NCBI RefSeq assembly: GCF_000381265.1
Contig: NZ_KB906264.1
Coordinates: forward strand, 124,001-188,000
Reading direction: 5' to 3'
Source: Curvibacter lanceolatus ATCC 14669
GTDB lineage: Bacteria > Pseudomonadota > Gammaproteobacteria > Burkholderiales > Burkholderiaceae_C
DNA length: 64,000 bases
Part shown: in pieces, positions 50,939 to 59,248 of the stretch
Numbering within the stretch: the stretch's first letter is position 1
How the letters are laid out: every line of letters begins with the position of its first letter
Translations under genes and position numbers: made by a program
The notes under the pieces: generated by a model
The model's database searches: none
Told to the model about the DNA's origin: nothing
The model's input: the letters and a program-made list of their open reading frames with translations, nothing else

Positions 50939-51846
50939 GACCCGGCTTCCAGCACCGGGGAAGGCATAGGCTCGCCCAGCGGGCGGGCTGTCACGGCATC
51001 CAGCCAGCAGGCCGCGCCCAGCAGGTCGGCCGCGCCGCCGGGGGAGAGGCGGCGCGCCACGAACTGGGCGTGGATGGCCCGCGCACGCTCGGGCCAATCG
51101 GCCCCCTGGGCGCCGCCTTGGTTCAGAAAGCCGCGGGCCTGTTGGCGCGCGAAGTGCAGGCCCTCGATACCCCCGCGGTGAACCAGGTTGGTGTCGTCCA
51201 GCACCGCCAGGGTGGCGAACAAGGCCTGCACCCGGGCCCGGCGGTCGGGCCAGCCCGCACGGCGGGCTTGTCGCAGCGCCGGCAGGCTGTGCTCGAACAG
51301 CACCGGAAAGCCCAGCGCGGCCTCGTCGCCCGCGCTGCGCAGCCCGTGTGCGCGGGCGGCGCGCTGGCCGTTCGAGGCTGGGGGGCGGCGGCGCACCTGG
51401 GCGGCGCGCTCGCTCAAGGCCGGGCCCCAGCAGCGGCGCAGGGTGGCACGCAGGCCCTCGGCGTTCAGGGGCTGGCCCTGGGCCACCCGCCAGCCCGCGC
51501 TGGCGCACAACAGGCCCAGGCAGAACACCGCGCCGCGGTGGGTGTTGACGCCCCCGGTGGCGCGCAGCATGCGGGCCTCGGCCTGCAGGCCCAGGGCTTG
51601 CAGATCATCGAAGGCCGCCTGGCGGGCACCAGCGCGCACCATGTGAGCGAAATAGTGGCGCAAGGCAAACAGGCTGCGCACGAAATGGCTCGCGTCCATG
51701 TCGCGGTGGCTGCCGGTGTCGCGCAGCGAGACCAGGCCGGGCTTGGGCTCGAGCACCAGCTCGGCGTAGAGGGCGCGCACGGCTTCCCGGGCCAGGCGAA
51801 ACGCGGCCGCCTCGATGGACTGGGGGGGCTGGCAGGTCGAGGGCAT
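50935..51846 (-). CDS. mdcB: triphosphoribosyl-dephospho-CoA synthase MdcB
   Basis: 303 aa, CitG/MdcB family. It builds the precursor of the carrier-protein prosthetic group from dephospho-CoA and ATP. Family motifs are LEPKPGLVSLRDTGSHRDMD, GGVNTHRGAVFCLGLL and DDTNLVHRGGIEGL. It is placed between mdcG and mdcH. Confidence 0.93.
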   Translation of the reverse strand: MPSTCQPPQSIEAAAFRLAREAVRALYAELVLEPKPGLVSLRDTGSHRDMDASHFVRSLFALRHYFAHMVRAGARQAAFDDLQALGLQAEARMLRATGGVNTHRGAVFCLGLLCASAGWRVAQGQPLNAEGLRATLRRCWGPALSERAAQVRRRPPASNGQRAARAHGLRSAGDEAALGFPVLFEHSLPALRQARRAGWPDRRARVQALFATLAVLDDTNLVHRGGIEGLHFARQQARGFLNQGGAQGADWPERARAIHAQFVARRLSPGGAADLLGAACWLDAVTARPLGEPMPSPVLEAGS

Positions 51847-51850
51847 GGCG

Positions 51851-52531
51851 TCAGGCCGGCAAGGCTTCAGCCCTGGGCTGCAGCGCGTCGAGACCGATCA
51901 GGGCGATGCCATCGAGCCGTTTGGCCAGCACCTGGGGCACCTGCCCTTGCAGCAGCTGGGCCATTTCGCGCCAGGCCACCGCGCAGCCCCCGGGAAACAC
52001 CAGCTCGCCATCGATGCGGCAGGGCAGGCTTTGGCTGGCCAGCAAGCGGACCACCGCTTGCGCGGCCGACAGATCGGGCACCGCCAGGCGGAGGTCCAGG
52101 TCGGATTCCTCGCGCACATAGCGCAGGCCGGTCAGGCATTGCCAGCCGAAGGAGCCATAGACCTGCACCGCGCCCACGGCGTGGCCCAACAGCTCGCCCA
52201 GCGCCAAATCCAGGGCCTGCGCGCGGCGCCGCCAGCGTTGCCGCACGGTGGCCTCCGACAGCCTGGGAAAGCGGCCGCTGTAGGCGAGCTGGCTCAGGGG
52301 CAGCGCAAATGCCAGGCGGCGGCGCTCCCATTGGGCGGGTGCGGGCAGGCCCAGGGTGACGGCATCCTGCAAGGGGACACAGGGCTGCCGGCTCACCACC
52401 AGGGGCAGGCGCTGCGCGTGCCAGTGCCGGACGACGGCCTGGGCCACGGGGTCTGGCAAGGCCTGAGCGTGCAGCGTGGCCCAGCCCTCGGGCGTGGGCC
52501 AGACCAGGCTGTTGCGTTCGAGTTGCAGCAT
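51851..52531 (-). CDS. mdcG: malonate decarboxylase holo-ACP synthase MdcG (phosphoribosyl-dephospho-CoA transferase)
   Basis: 226 aa from ATG 52531. A nucleotidyltransferase that attaches the 2'-(5''-phosphoribosyl)-3'-dephospho-CoA group to the Ser of MdcC. The polymerase-beta-like motif is YGSFGWQ...ESDLDLRLAV, with the Asp pair binding metal. It lies 4 bp upstream of mdcB. Confidence 0.9.
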   Translation of the reverse strand: MLQLERNSLVWPTPEGWATLHAQALPDPVAQAVVRHWHAQRLPLVVSRQPCVPLQDAVTLGLPAPAQWERRRLAFALPLSQLAYSGRFPRLSEATVRQRWRRRAQALDLALGELLGHAVGAVQVYGSFGWQCLTGLRYVREESDLDLRLAVPDLSAAQAVVRLLASQSLPCRIDGELVFPGGCAVAWREMAQLLQGQVPQVLAKRLDGIALIGLDALQPRAEALPA

Positions 52532-52550
52532 GACCGGCTCCTCGGGGGGG

Positions 52551-53261
52551 TCAGGCCTGGGCAGGATGCTGAGCCACACGCTGGGCCACCTCGGCCGCCA
52601 GCCGGCGGCCACCGCGCTCGGCCCCATCGCGGGCGCGCTCATCGGTGATGGGGGCCTGGGCCAGTGCCTCGCGCAGCTGGGCCGCCAGATCGCCGCGCCA
52701 CAAGGCCCGCACGCCGCCCATGGCCACATAGTTCTCCACCCCCGGGGCGAACACCGGGTTGGACTCGGCGAGTGCGGCCAGGCGGGCTTCGTCGATCTTG
52801 GTCACCCGGGCCATGGCGGGCAGGCGCATGACGCGGATCTCGGCCTCCGGCAGGGCGTAGCAGGCGTCGGCAATCAGGCCCGAGGTGATGAAGCCGCCCG
52901 ACAGCGCCTGGTCGTACACCAGGCCGATCACGCGGTGGCCGCGCTGGCGGGCCAGTTCGATGCACAGGCCCAGGTGGGCCATGTAGCGGTTGATGCCCAA
53001 CAGCTCGTCGCGCCGGCGCAGGCGCTGGCCTTGGGTGTCGACCAGCAGCAGGATGGGGCGGCCGGGGTGGTCGCGCACCGTGTCGAGCACCGCACGGGCC
53101 TGGGCCAGGGCCAGCTCGATGCCGATGGCGGCGTGGTCGGTGGTGCCCACCACGGCCAGGGTCCGGCCATCGAGCTGGGCGGTGCCGCGCAGCAGTTCGC
53201 CTTCGCGGCTGACCTGATGGTGTTCACCGAACAGGCCTGGAAGCAAATCGGTCCAGATCAT
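52551..53261 (-). CDS. mdcE: malonate decarboxylase gamma subunit MdcE
   Basis: 236 aa from ATG 53261. Crotonase-like carboxyltransferase subunit that with MdcD decarboxylates malonyl-S-ACP to acetyl-S-ACP. Recognisable stretches are VVGTTDHAAIGIELALAQA, LLLVDTQGQRLRRRDELLGI and ALSGGFITSGLIADACYALP. The ATG overlaps the mdcD stop. Confidence 0.93.
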   Translation of the reverse strand: MIWTDLLPGLFGEHHQVSREGELLRGTAQLDGRTLAVVGTTDHAAIGIELALAQARAVLDTVRDHPGRPILLLVDTQGQRLRRRDELLGINRYMAHLGLCIELARQRGHRVIGLVYDQALSGGFITSGLIADACYALPEAEIRVMRLPAMARVTKIDEARLAALAESNPVFAPGVENYVAMGGVRALWRGDLAAQLREALAQAPITDERARDGAERGGRRLAAEVAQRVAQHPAQA

Positions 53262-54166
53262 GGCTGGGCTCCTTCTTGGACAGCGTGTTTGAGCAAGCGC
53301 ACATCGGCCGCATCGAGGTTGACCACCGACGGCGCGTCGGGGATGCCCAGGTGGCGCCAGATGTCCACCGCGTCGGCACAGTCGCCATGGTCGGCCAGCC
53401 GTGCGGCCAGCAAGGCGTGCTCCTGCTCCAAGGCCTCCAGGGTCAGGGGGCGGGCCTGGCCCAACAGCTGCAGCGCAGCCTCGCGGAAGGCGCCCAGTTG
53501 ATCGTCCACCAGCACGTCGCAGTCGCCCATCAGGTAGCGGTGTTTGCCCCCGGTGGTGCGCCACACCAGGGCCCGGTCCTTGGCATCAAACTCTTCGACG
53601 CCGTGCGAGGATTCAATCACCTCGGGGCCCGACATGGACAGGCGCGCCGCGTCGCTCATGACCACGTGGTCGGCGCAGCGGGCCACCAGGCCCATGCCCC
53701 CAAAGCAGCCATTGGCGCCCCCGATCAGCATCAGCGTGGGGATGCCCGCCGCCCGCGTGGCCAGCAGGGCCCGCATGACCTCGGACACCGCGATCAGCCC
53801 GGCATTGGCCTCGTGCAGGCGCACGCCGCCCGATTCGGCCAGCACCAGCACGGCGGCCGGCCGCTGGCGCAGCGCGCGCTGGAACAGGCCCACGAGCTTG
53901 GCGCCATGCACCTCGCCCACGCCCCCGCCCATGAATTCGCCCTCCTGGGCGGCCACGAGCACGGGCTGGCCGCCCAGCCGGCCCTCGCCCACGACCACGC
54001 CGTCGTCAAAGGACGAGGGCACGCCGAGCTGGCTCAGGTGCGGGCTCATGACGCGGGCCGAGGGGCCGAGGATCTCGGTGAAGGAGCCCGCGTCCAGCAG
54101 TTGCAGCACGCGCTCGCGCGCAGTGGATTCGGCGAAGCTCGCCTGCAGGGGGTTGGCAAGGCTCAT
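53258..54166 (-). CDS. mdcD: malonate decarboxylase beta subunit MdcD
   Basis: 302 aa, carboxyltransferase beta-like subunit, partner of MdcE. Motifs: SFTEILGP, GVVVGEGRLGGQPVLVAAQEG, MGGGVGEVHGAKLVGLF, VLVLAESGGVRLHEANAGL and GGANGCFGGMGLVA, where the oxyanion-hole glycines lie. Overlaps of 4 bp on both sides couple it to mdcC and mdcE. Confidence 0.94.
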   Translation of the reverse strand: MSLANPLQASFAESTARERVLQLLDAGSFTEILGPSARVMSPHLSQLGVPSSFDDGVVVGEGRLGGQPVLVAAQEGEFMGGGVGEVHGAKLVGLFQRALRQRPAAVLVLAESGGVRLHEANAGLIAVSEVMRALLATRAAGIPTLMLIGGANGCFGGMGLVARCADHVVMSDAARLSMSGPEVIESSHGVEEFDAKDRALVWRTTGGKHRYLMGDCDVLVDDQLGAFREAALQLLGQARPLTLEALEQEHALLAARLADHGDCADAVDIWRHLGIPDAPSVVNLDAADVRLLKHAVQEGAQP

Positions 54167-54504
54167 GGCTGGGCGCTCCGCATCTGGGCCACGGCCTGGT
54201 CCAGCCGCAGGTTGACCACGGCGGGCGTGGCCCCCATGTCGTTGATGGAAATGAGCACGCCGCCCAGGGGGTGGCGGGCATGGAAGTCTTCGGCCACGGC
54301 ACGCCAGATCGGGGCGAAGCCGCGGGCCGAGGTGCTGACCTCAAGGCGGCACTCGCTGACCGCGCCGCTGTCGGCAAGCGGCTCGATCAGCACTTCGAGG
54401 TTGCCCGAGCCGACCACGCCGACCAGCACCGGCGCAAAGCGGCCGGCCGGCTGGGTGCCGGTGAATGAGAAATGGAGGGTTTCAAGCCCGTGGGGAATGC
54501 TCAT
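54163..54504 (-). CDS. mdcC: malonate decarboxylase acyl carrier protein MdcC (delta)
   Basis: 113 aa from ATG 54504. It is the carrier protein that receives the phosphoribosyl-dephospho-CoA arm; the expected attachment residue is Ser33 in VVGSGNLEVLIEP. It carries the acetyl/malonyl group between MdcA and MdcDE. It follows mdcA by 43 bp and overlaps mdcD by 4 bp. Confidence 0.93.
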   Translation of the reverse strand: MSIPHGLETLHFSFTGTQPAGRFAPVLVGVVGSGNLEVLIEPLADSGAVSECRLEVSTSARGFAPIWRAVAEDFHARHPLGGVLISINDMGATPAVVNLRLDQAVAQMRSAQP

Positions 54505-54547
54505 GGTGTTGGCCTTGTTCGCTGTGGGTTTCGCCGTAGATTGCGCA

Positions 54548-56218
54548 TCACCAGTTGCGGAAGCGCTTGGGCGGCTGGTAGAGGCCACCCGAGGCCCGCA
54601 CCAGGTCGCGCATGGAGCGCGCCGCCAGCAGGTTGCGGGTGGCATCGCGCTGGTCGATGCCCAGGTCTTGGGCGCGGCGGATCACGCCGCGGTCGCGCAG
54701 GTTCTCGACCATGCGACGATCGCGCCCCAGGCCGATGGGGGTGTAGCCGGCCACGCCGCGGATGGCCTGCTCGCGCTCCTCGTCGCTGCGGCACAGCAAC
54801 AGGTTGGCAATGCCTTCTTCGGTGAGGATGTGGGTCACGTCGTCGCCATAGATCATCACCGGCGGGATCTCCATGCCGGCCTGTTCGGCCAGTTGCCAGG
54901 CGTCGAGCTTTTCCACGAAGGCCGGCTGCATGTGTTCGCGAAAGGTCTCGACGATCTGCACCACCAGCTTCTGGCCACGCGGCATGGCGGCCACGCCGCC
55001 GCGCCCCTGGCGGGCCTGGGCACCGGCCTTGAGCCAGGCCGGCGACACATGGCGGCGGCCCCGGGCGTCGGCGCCCATGTTGGGGGCCCCGCCAAAGCCC
55101 GAGATGCGGCCCAGGGTGGCGGTGGAGCTGTGGCCGTTGAGGTCGATCTGCAGCGTGCTGCCGATGAACATGTCGCAGGCATAGTGGCCCGCCGCCTGGC
55201 TGAAGGCCCGGTTGCTGCGCATGCTGCCGTCCGGCCCGGTGAAGAACACATCGGAGCGGGCGCGGATGTAGTCCTCCATGCCCAGCTCGGAGCCGAAGGA
55301 GTGCACGCTCTTGACCCAGCCCGCTTCGATGGCCGGGATCAGGGCCGGGTGCGGGTTCAGCGCCCAGTGGCTGCAGATCTTGCCCTTGAGGCCCAGCGAC
55401 TCGCCATAGGTGGGCAGCAGCAGCTCGATGGCCGCGGTGTCGAAGCCGATGCCGTGGTTGAGGCGCTGCACCCCGTATTCGGCATACAGGCCCTTGATGG
55501 CCATCATGGCCATCAGCACCTGGATCTCGCTGATCTGCGCCGGGTCGCGGGTGAACAGCGGCTCGATGAAGTTGGGCTTGGGGGCCAGCACCACGAAGTC
55601 GACCCAGTCGCCCGGGATGTCGACCCGGGGCACGGCATCGACCAGCTCATTGACCTGGGCGATCACGATGCCGCTGCGAAAGGCGGTGGCCTCGACGATG
55701 GCGGGCGTGTCTTCGGTGTTGGGCCCGGTGTAGAGGTTGCCCTGGGCATCGGCGGCCTGGGCACACACCAGCGAGACCCGCGGCGTGAGGTCGACAAAGT
55801 AGCGCGCAAACAGCTCCAGGTAGGTGTGGATGGCCCCGATGCGCAGCTGGCCCGCCGACACCATCTTGGCCAGGCGGGCGGCCTGCTGGCCCGAGAAGGA
55901 GAAATCGAGCCGCGAGGCAATGCCGTTCTCGAACAGGTCCAGGTGCTCGGGCAGGGCCAGCACCGACTGCACCATGTGCAGGTCGTGCACCCGGGCCGGG
56001 TCGAGCTGGGTCAGCGCACGGGCCAGAAAGTCGGCCTGCTTCTGGTTGTTGCCCTCCAGGCAGACCCGGTCACCGGGCTCGATGACCGCATGCAGCAGGG
56101 TGCCGATGGCCTGGGCCGCCACGGTCTTGCCCTGCAGCCGGGGGCCGAGGGCCTCGGCCGCCCGGACCTGCCGCGCCCGGCGGTTGCTTTGTTGGGTGTT
56201 CCAGTTCTTTTGTTCCAT
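54548..56218 (-). CDS. mdcA: malonate decarboxylase alpha subunit MdcA (acetyl-S-ACP:malonate ACP transferase)
   Basis: 556 aa, CoA-transferase-like fold. It exchanges acetate for malonate on MdcC. Conserved stretches are VCLEGNNQKQADFLARAL, LYTGPNTEDTPAIVEATAF, RLNHGIGFDTAAIELLLPTYGE and HSFGSELGMEDYIRARSDVFF. It is the first enzymatic gene after the transporter pair. Confidence 0.95.
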   Translation of the reverse strand: MEQKNWNTQQSNRRARQVRAAEALGPRLQGKTVAAQAIGTLLHAVIEPGDRVCLEGNNQKQADFLARALTQLDPARVHDLHMVQSVLALPEHLDLFENGIASRLDFSFSGQQAARLAKMVSAGQLRIGAIHTYLELFARYFVDLTPRVSLVCAQAADAQGNLYTGPNTEDTPAIVEATAFRSGIVIAQVNELVDAVPRVDIPGDWVDFVVLAPKPNFIEPLFTRDPAQISEIQVLMAMMAIKGLYAEYGVQRLNHGIGFDTAAIELLLPTYGESLGLKGKICSHWALNPHPALIPAIEAGWVKSVHSFGSELGMEDYIRARSDVFFTGPDGSMRSNRAFSQAAGHYACDMFIGSTLQIDLNGHSSTATLGRISGFGGAPNMGADARGRRHVSPAWLKAGAQARQGRGGVAAMPRGQKLVVQIVETFREHMQPAFVEKLDAWQLAEQAGMEIPPVMIYGDDVTHILTEEGIANLLLCRSDEEREQAIRGVAGYTPIGLGRDRRMVENLRDRGVIRRAQDLGIDQRDATRNLLAARSMRDLVRASGGLYQPPKRFRNW

Positions 56219-56227
56219 GGCAATGGC

Positions 56228-56992
56228 TCAGCCCACGAGGGCTTGGGTGGCAAAAAACAGCAGCGAGGGCCCCAGCAGGCAGCCCAGGCCGGTGTGAAAG
56301 GTGGCGACCAGCGCGCCATAGGGCACCAGCTTGCGATCGGTGGCAGCCAGCCCGGCGGAGACGCCGCTGACCGTGCCCGCCAGACCGCCGAAGACCATGG
56401 CGGAGCGCGGTGTCTTGAGGCGCAGGAAGCGCGCCGCCACGGGGGTGCCGACCATCACGAGGATGGCTTTCACGAGGCCGGTGGCGATGCTCAGGGCCAT
56501 CACATCGGGGCTGGCGCCGATGGCGGCCCCGGTGACCGGGCCGACGATGTAGGTCACGGCGCCGGCGCCGATGGTGGTCATGCTCACGGCATCCGAGTAG
56601 CCAAAGCCCCAGGCGATGGCCGCCCCGACGATGAAGGGCAGCACGGTGCCCAGCAGCAGGGCCACCACGCCGATCAGGCCGGCCTTGCGCGCCTCCAGCG
56701 GCTGCACTTCAAAAGCCGTGGCAACGATGGCGAAGTCGCGCAGCATGGCGCCGCCCATGAGGCCGATGCCACCGAACAAGGACAGGTCGGCCAGCCCCTT
56801 GTGCCCGCCCGTCTGGGTGCCGCCCCAGTAGGCCAGCGCCAGGCCGATGACGATGGCGATGGCCGAGCCGTGCACCCGGCCGAAGGTCAGGTGCTTGGAG
56901 ATCTGCCCGGCCAGCAGGACGATCAGGCCGACCACGGCAAAGGCGGTGACCAGACCATTGTGAAGCGCTGCTTTTTCGAGAATTTCGAGCAT
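56228..56992 (-). CDS. madM: malonate transporter subunit MadM
   Basis: 254 aa, about eight TM helices. Family features are GLIVLLAGQISKHLTFGRVHGSAIAIVIGL, GGIGLMGGAMLRDFAIVATAF and AGTVSGVSAGLAATDRKLVPYG. With MadL it forms the Na+-dependent malonate uptake system. It starts 4 bp after madL. Confidence 0.92.
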   Translation of the reverse strand: MLEILEKAALHNGLVTAFAVVGLIVLLAGQISKHLTFGRVHGSAIAIVIGLALAYWGGTQTGGHKGLADLSLFGGIGLMGGAMLRDFAIVATAFEVQPLEARKAGLIGVVALLLGTVLPFIVGAAIAWGFGYSDAVSMTTIGAGAVTYIVGPVTGAAIGASPDVMALSIATGLVKAILVMVGTPVAARFLRLKTPRSAMVFGGLAGTVSGVSAGLAATDRKLVPYGALVATFHTGLGCLLGPSLLFFATQALVG

Positions 56993-56996
56993 GGTG

Positions 56997-57410
56997 TCAC
57001 TCCTCGGCGGCCACGAGCGGGTTGTTCAGCTGGGCCGCGTCGGGCGCCTGCGGGCTGAGCACCTCGGCCCGGTTGATCAGGGTGATCACCACGGCACACA
57101 CGGCCACCGCCGCCACGGCCGACAGCAGCGCGACAGGGCCGCCACGCAGCGCCGAGACCATGTCCTGTTGCGCCGCCATGGCCACCACCACCGGGATGTA
57201 CATGGCGCCCCAGTATTCGACGCCGAGCTCGGTGAGCTTGGGCAGCTTGTTGTTCTGAAGCATGTAGAGCCGGGCCGCCATGAGCAGCAGCATGGCGATG
57301 CCCACCCCGCCGACATTGGTCTTGACCCCGAGCAGTTGCCCGAGCAGGTCACCGATGAAGATGCCCAGCAAGTGGCAGGCCGCCAGCAGCGCTGTTCCGT
57401 AGATGATCAT
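56997..57410 (-). CDS. madL: malonate transporter subunit MadL
   Basis: 137 aa from ATG 57410, chosen because GGAGAC lies 4 bp upstream; a longer frame to 57437 lacks this. It has four TM helices with LLGIFIGDLLGQLLGVKTNVGGVGIAML and GAMYIPVVVAMAAQQ. First gene of madLM-mdcACDEGBH. Confidence 0.92.
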   Translation of the reverse strand: MIIYGTALLAACHLLGIFIGDLLGQLLGVKTNVGGVGIAMLLLMAARLYMLQNNKLPKLTELGVEYWGAMYIPVVVAMAAQQDMVSALRGGPVALLSAVAAVAVCAVVITLINRAEVLSPQAPDAAQLNNPLVAAEE

Positions 57411-57603
57411 GTCTGTCTCCGTTTTTGTGATGTGCAAGGGTGAATCCCTTGGCGTGCATCGTAGGAAGGCAGACCGGCTGGATCAATTAACCTGGGCAGC
57501 GAACGTTTTCACGGTGCGCAACGGTTGCGGCGTGAGCCCGCTGGCCCCTGTCGGTGCCGCTGGCCGGGCGGGTCGGCAAGCCGGGCGGATCGGCCCGCTG
57601 CGC
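57411..57603 (-). promoter_or_regulatory. mdcR-madL intergenic region with a 13-bp palindrome
   Basis: This is the only sizeable gap in the malonate cluster and should hold the operon promoter and LysR-type operator. CGCAAC-G-GTTGCG (57517-57529) is a perfect palindrome about 107 bp upstream of madL. It sits nearer to mdcR than a classic LysR activation site, but it could be the recognition site. -35/-10 elements are not clear. Confidence 0.4.
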
Positions 57604-58518
57604 TCAGCGCAGCGCGGCCTTGGCGCCGCGGCAGACGGCCAGCAGGGTGAGCAGGTTGGGATCGCGCTCGCGGGTGCGCAGGAAGTTGAGCGCGATGGTC
57701 TGGCGCATCAGGAACCGGGGCTGCAGCGGAATGAAGCGCACCTTGTCAGGAAACACATCGCGCACCCGGCCGGGCAGCAGCGTGCAGCCCAGCCCGCCGC
57801 TGACCAGGTTCATGAGCGAGAAGATGTCGCCGGTCTGCATGACCACGTTCGGCGTGAAGCCGGCCACGCTGAACGACTGCAGAAAGCCGTTGTAGGTGGC
57901 AAAGCCCTCGCCCAGGCTGACAAAGCGCTCGGCGGCACACAGGCTCAGGTCCACCTCGTCCAGCGCTTCGTAGCGCGAGCCCACGGGGGCCGCGAAATAG
58001 ATTTCGTCTTCGAACAAAGGCTCGGACTCGATGTCGGGGGAGGCCGGCGGCAGGGCCATCAAGGCGGCATCGATGGCACCGTCGCGCAGCTTCTGCTGCA
58101 GATCGTCGTTGGAGCCGAGCACCAGTTCGGCCATCAGCTCGGCCCGGCGCACCTTGAGCGCGATGATCACCTCGGGCACGGTCTTGACGGTGAGCGAGTA
58201 GAGCGAGCCGATGCGGATGCGGCTGGCCGAGTAGCCGGCCACGTTGCGGGTGGTGTTGATGCCCTCGTTCATGCGCCGCAGCACATCGCGCGCCACCTCG
58301 GCCAGGGCGTAGGCGGCTTCGGTGGGGTGCAGGTTGCGGCCTTCGAGGCGGAACAGGCTGCAGCGCAGGCCCTCCTCCAGCGAATGCAGCGCACGGTGCA
58401 CGCTGACCGTGCTCACGTCGAGCAACTCGGCCGCGCGCGTGAGGTTGCCGGTTTCCATGAACGCCAGCAGCACCTCGAGCTTGCGAAAGGTGATTTCTTC
58501 ATCAACATGGAGACGCAT
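57604..58518 (-). CDS. mdcR: LysR-type regulator of malonate utilisation, MdcR-like
   Basis: 304 aa. N-terminal winged HTH (FRKLEVLLAFMETGNLTRAAELLDVSTVSVHRALHSLE) and a periplasmic-binding-like effector domain (RIGSLYSLTVKTVPEVI...IDAALMALP). It is transcribed in the same direction as madL-mdcH and upstream of them, so it probably activates them with malonate as signal. The assignment to MdcR rests on family plus position. Confidence 0.85.
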   Translation of the reverse strand: MRLHVDEEITFRKLEVLLAFMETGNLTRAAELLDVSTVSVHRALHSLEEGLRCSLFRLEGRNLHPTEAAYALAEVARDVLRRMNEGINTTRNVAGYSASRIRIGSLYSLTVKTVPEVIIALKVRRAELMAELVLGSNDDLQQKLRDGAIDAALMALPPASPDIESEPLFEDEIYFAAPVGSRYEALDEVDLSLCAAERFVSLGEGFATYNGFLQSFSVAGFTPNVVMQTGDIFSLMNLVSGGLGCTLLPGRVRDVFPDKVRFIPLQPRFLMRQTIALNFLRTRERDPNLLTLLAVCRGAKAALR

Positions 58519-58599
58519 GGGGGCCTGGCGGTTCGTCGTGGATCGCGCAATGGTAGTGCCTGGGCCGAGGCCCCAACCCCTGCGGGCGCCGGGCCCGGC

Positions 58600-59172
58600 T
58601 CATCGCTGAGCCTGGTCCATGCAGGACTGCACCCAAGTCTGCAACTGCTCCAGGCTCGGTGGCGCGGGGCCGAACAGGCCCCGGAAGATGATGGGCGCCA
58701 CCACGCTGTCCATCAGGGCTTGAGCGGTGGGCAGCACCTGACCCGACGACCTACCGCGCTGCAGGATCACGTCCAGCTGGCCTTGCAGGTAGGCCGCGCA
58801 CTGGCTGGGAGGGGCCGGCACGGTGCGCGACTGGCCTGCCAGAACATCCCGCATCAGGGCCCGACCGGGCTCGGAACTCATCTCTTCGAGGTACTGCTCG
58901 GCCCAGGCCAGCAGATCACCCTGCACGCTGCCCGTCTGGGCCGGCTCGGCATCGGCACGCCAGCGGTCCAGCGCCACATCGGCCAGCAGATCAGCCAGTT
59001 CGCCCCAGCGGCGGTAGAGGGTGGACGGGGTGACGCCGGCGCGCGCGGCGATCAGAGGCACGGTCAGCGCCGCGCGCCCTTGTTCGGCGATCAGGTCGCG
59101 CACGGCCTGGTGCACGGCCGCTTGCACACGGGCACTGCGTCCACCAGGGCGAAGACCGGCTTTGGGGTTCAT
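58600..59172 (-). CDS. TetR-family repressor
   Basis: 190 aa. The HTH is AALTVPLIAARAGVTPSTLYRRWGELADLLADVAL, with a variable C-terminal ligand/dimerisation domain (TetR_C type, LQGQLDVILQRGRSSGQVL). It is divergent from an MFS exporter with a palindromic spacer, the usual local-repressor arrangement. The inducer is unknown. Confidence 0.88.
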   Translation of the reverse strand: MNPKAGLRPGGRSARVQAAVHQAVRDLIAEQGRAALTVPLIAARAGVTPSTLYRRWGELADLLADVALDRWRADAEPAQTGSVQGDLLAWAEQYLEEMSSEPGRALMRDVLAGQSRTVPAPPSQCAAYLQGQLDVILQRGRSSGQVLPTAQALMDSVVAPIIFRGLFGPAPPSLEQLQTWVQSCMDQAQR

Positions 59173-59181
59173 GGCGCGATG

Positions 59182-59239
59182 CTAAAGCAAAAAATATGCG
59201 TTAGTGCTCTAATGCTTTAACGCAAAAAATTTGCTTTAG
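59182..59239. promoter_or_regulatory. TetR operator/promoter region with nested inverted repeats
   Basis: CTAAAGCAAA (59182-59191) and TTTGCTTTAG (59230-59239) are a perfect 10-bp inverted repeat. Inside, GCGTTAG and CTAATGC are a second imperfect pair around 59198-59214, and GCTTTAACGCAAA repeats the half-site words. The AT-rich spacer separates the two divergent starts, so two dimers could bind. Confidence 0.7.
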
Positions 59240-59248
59240 AAGACTGCC

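Noticed and set aside
53276-57058. A 1260-codon open frame on the plus strand
   Set aside because: Antisense to mdcD, mdcC, mdcA and madM, which are all clearly real.
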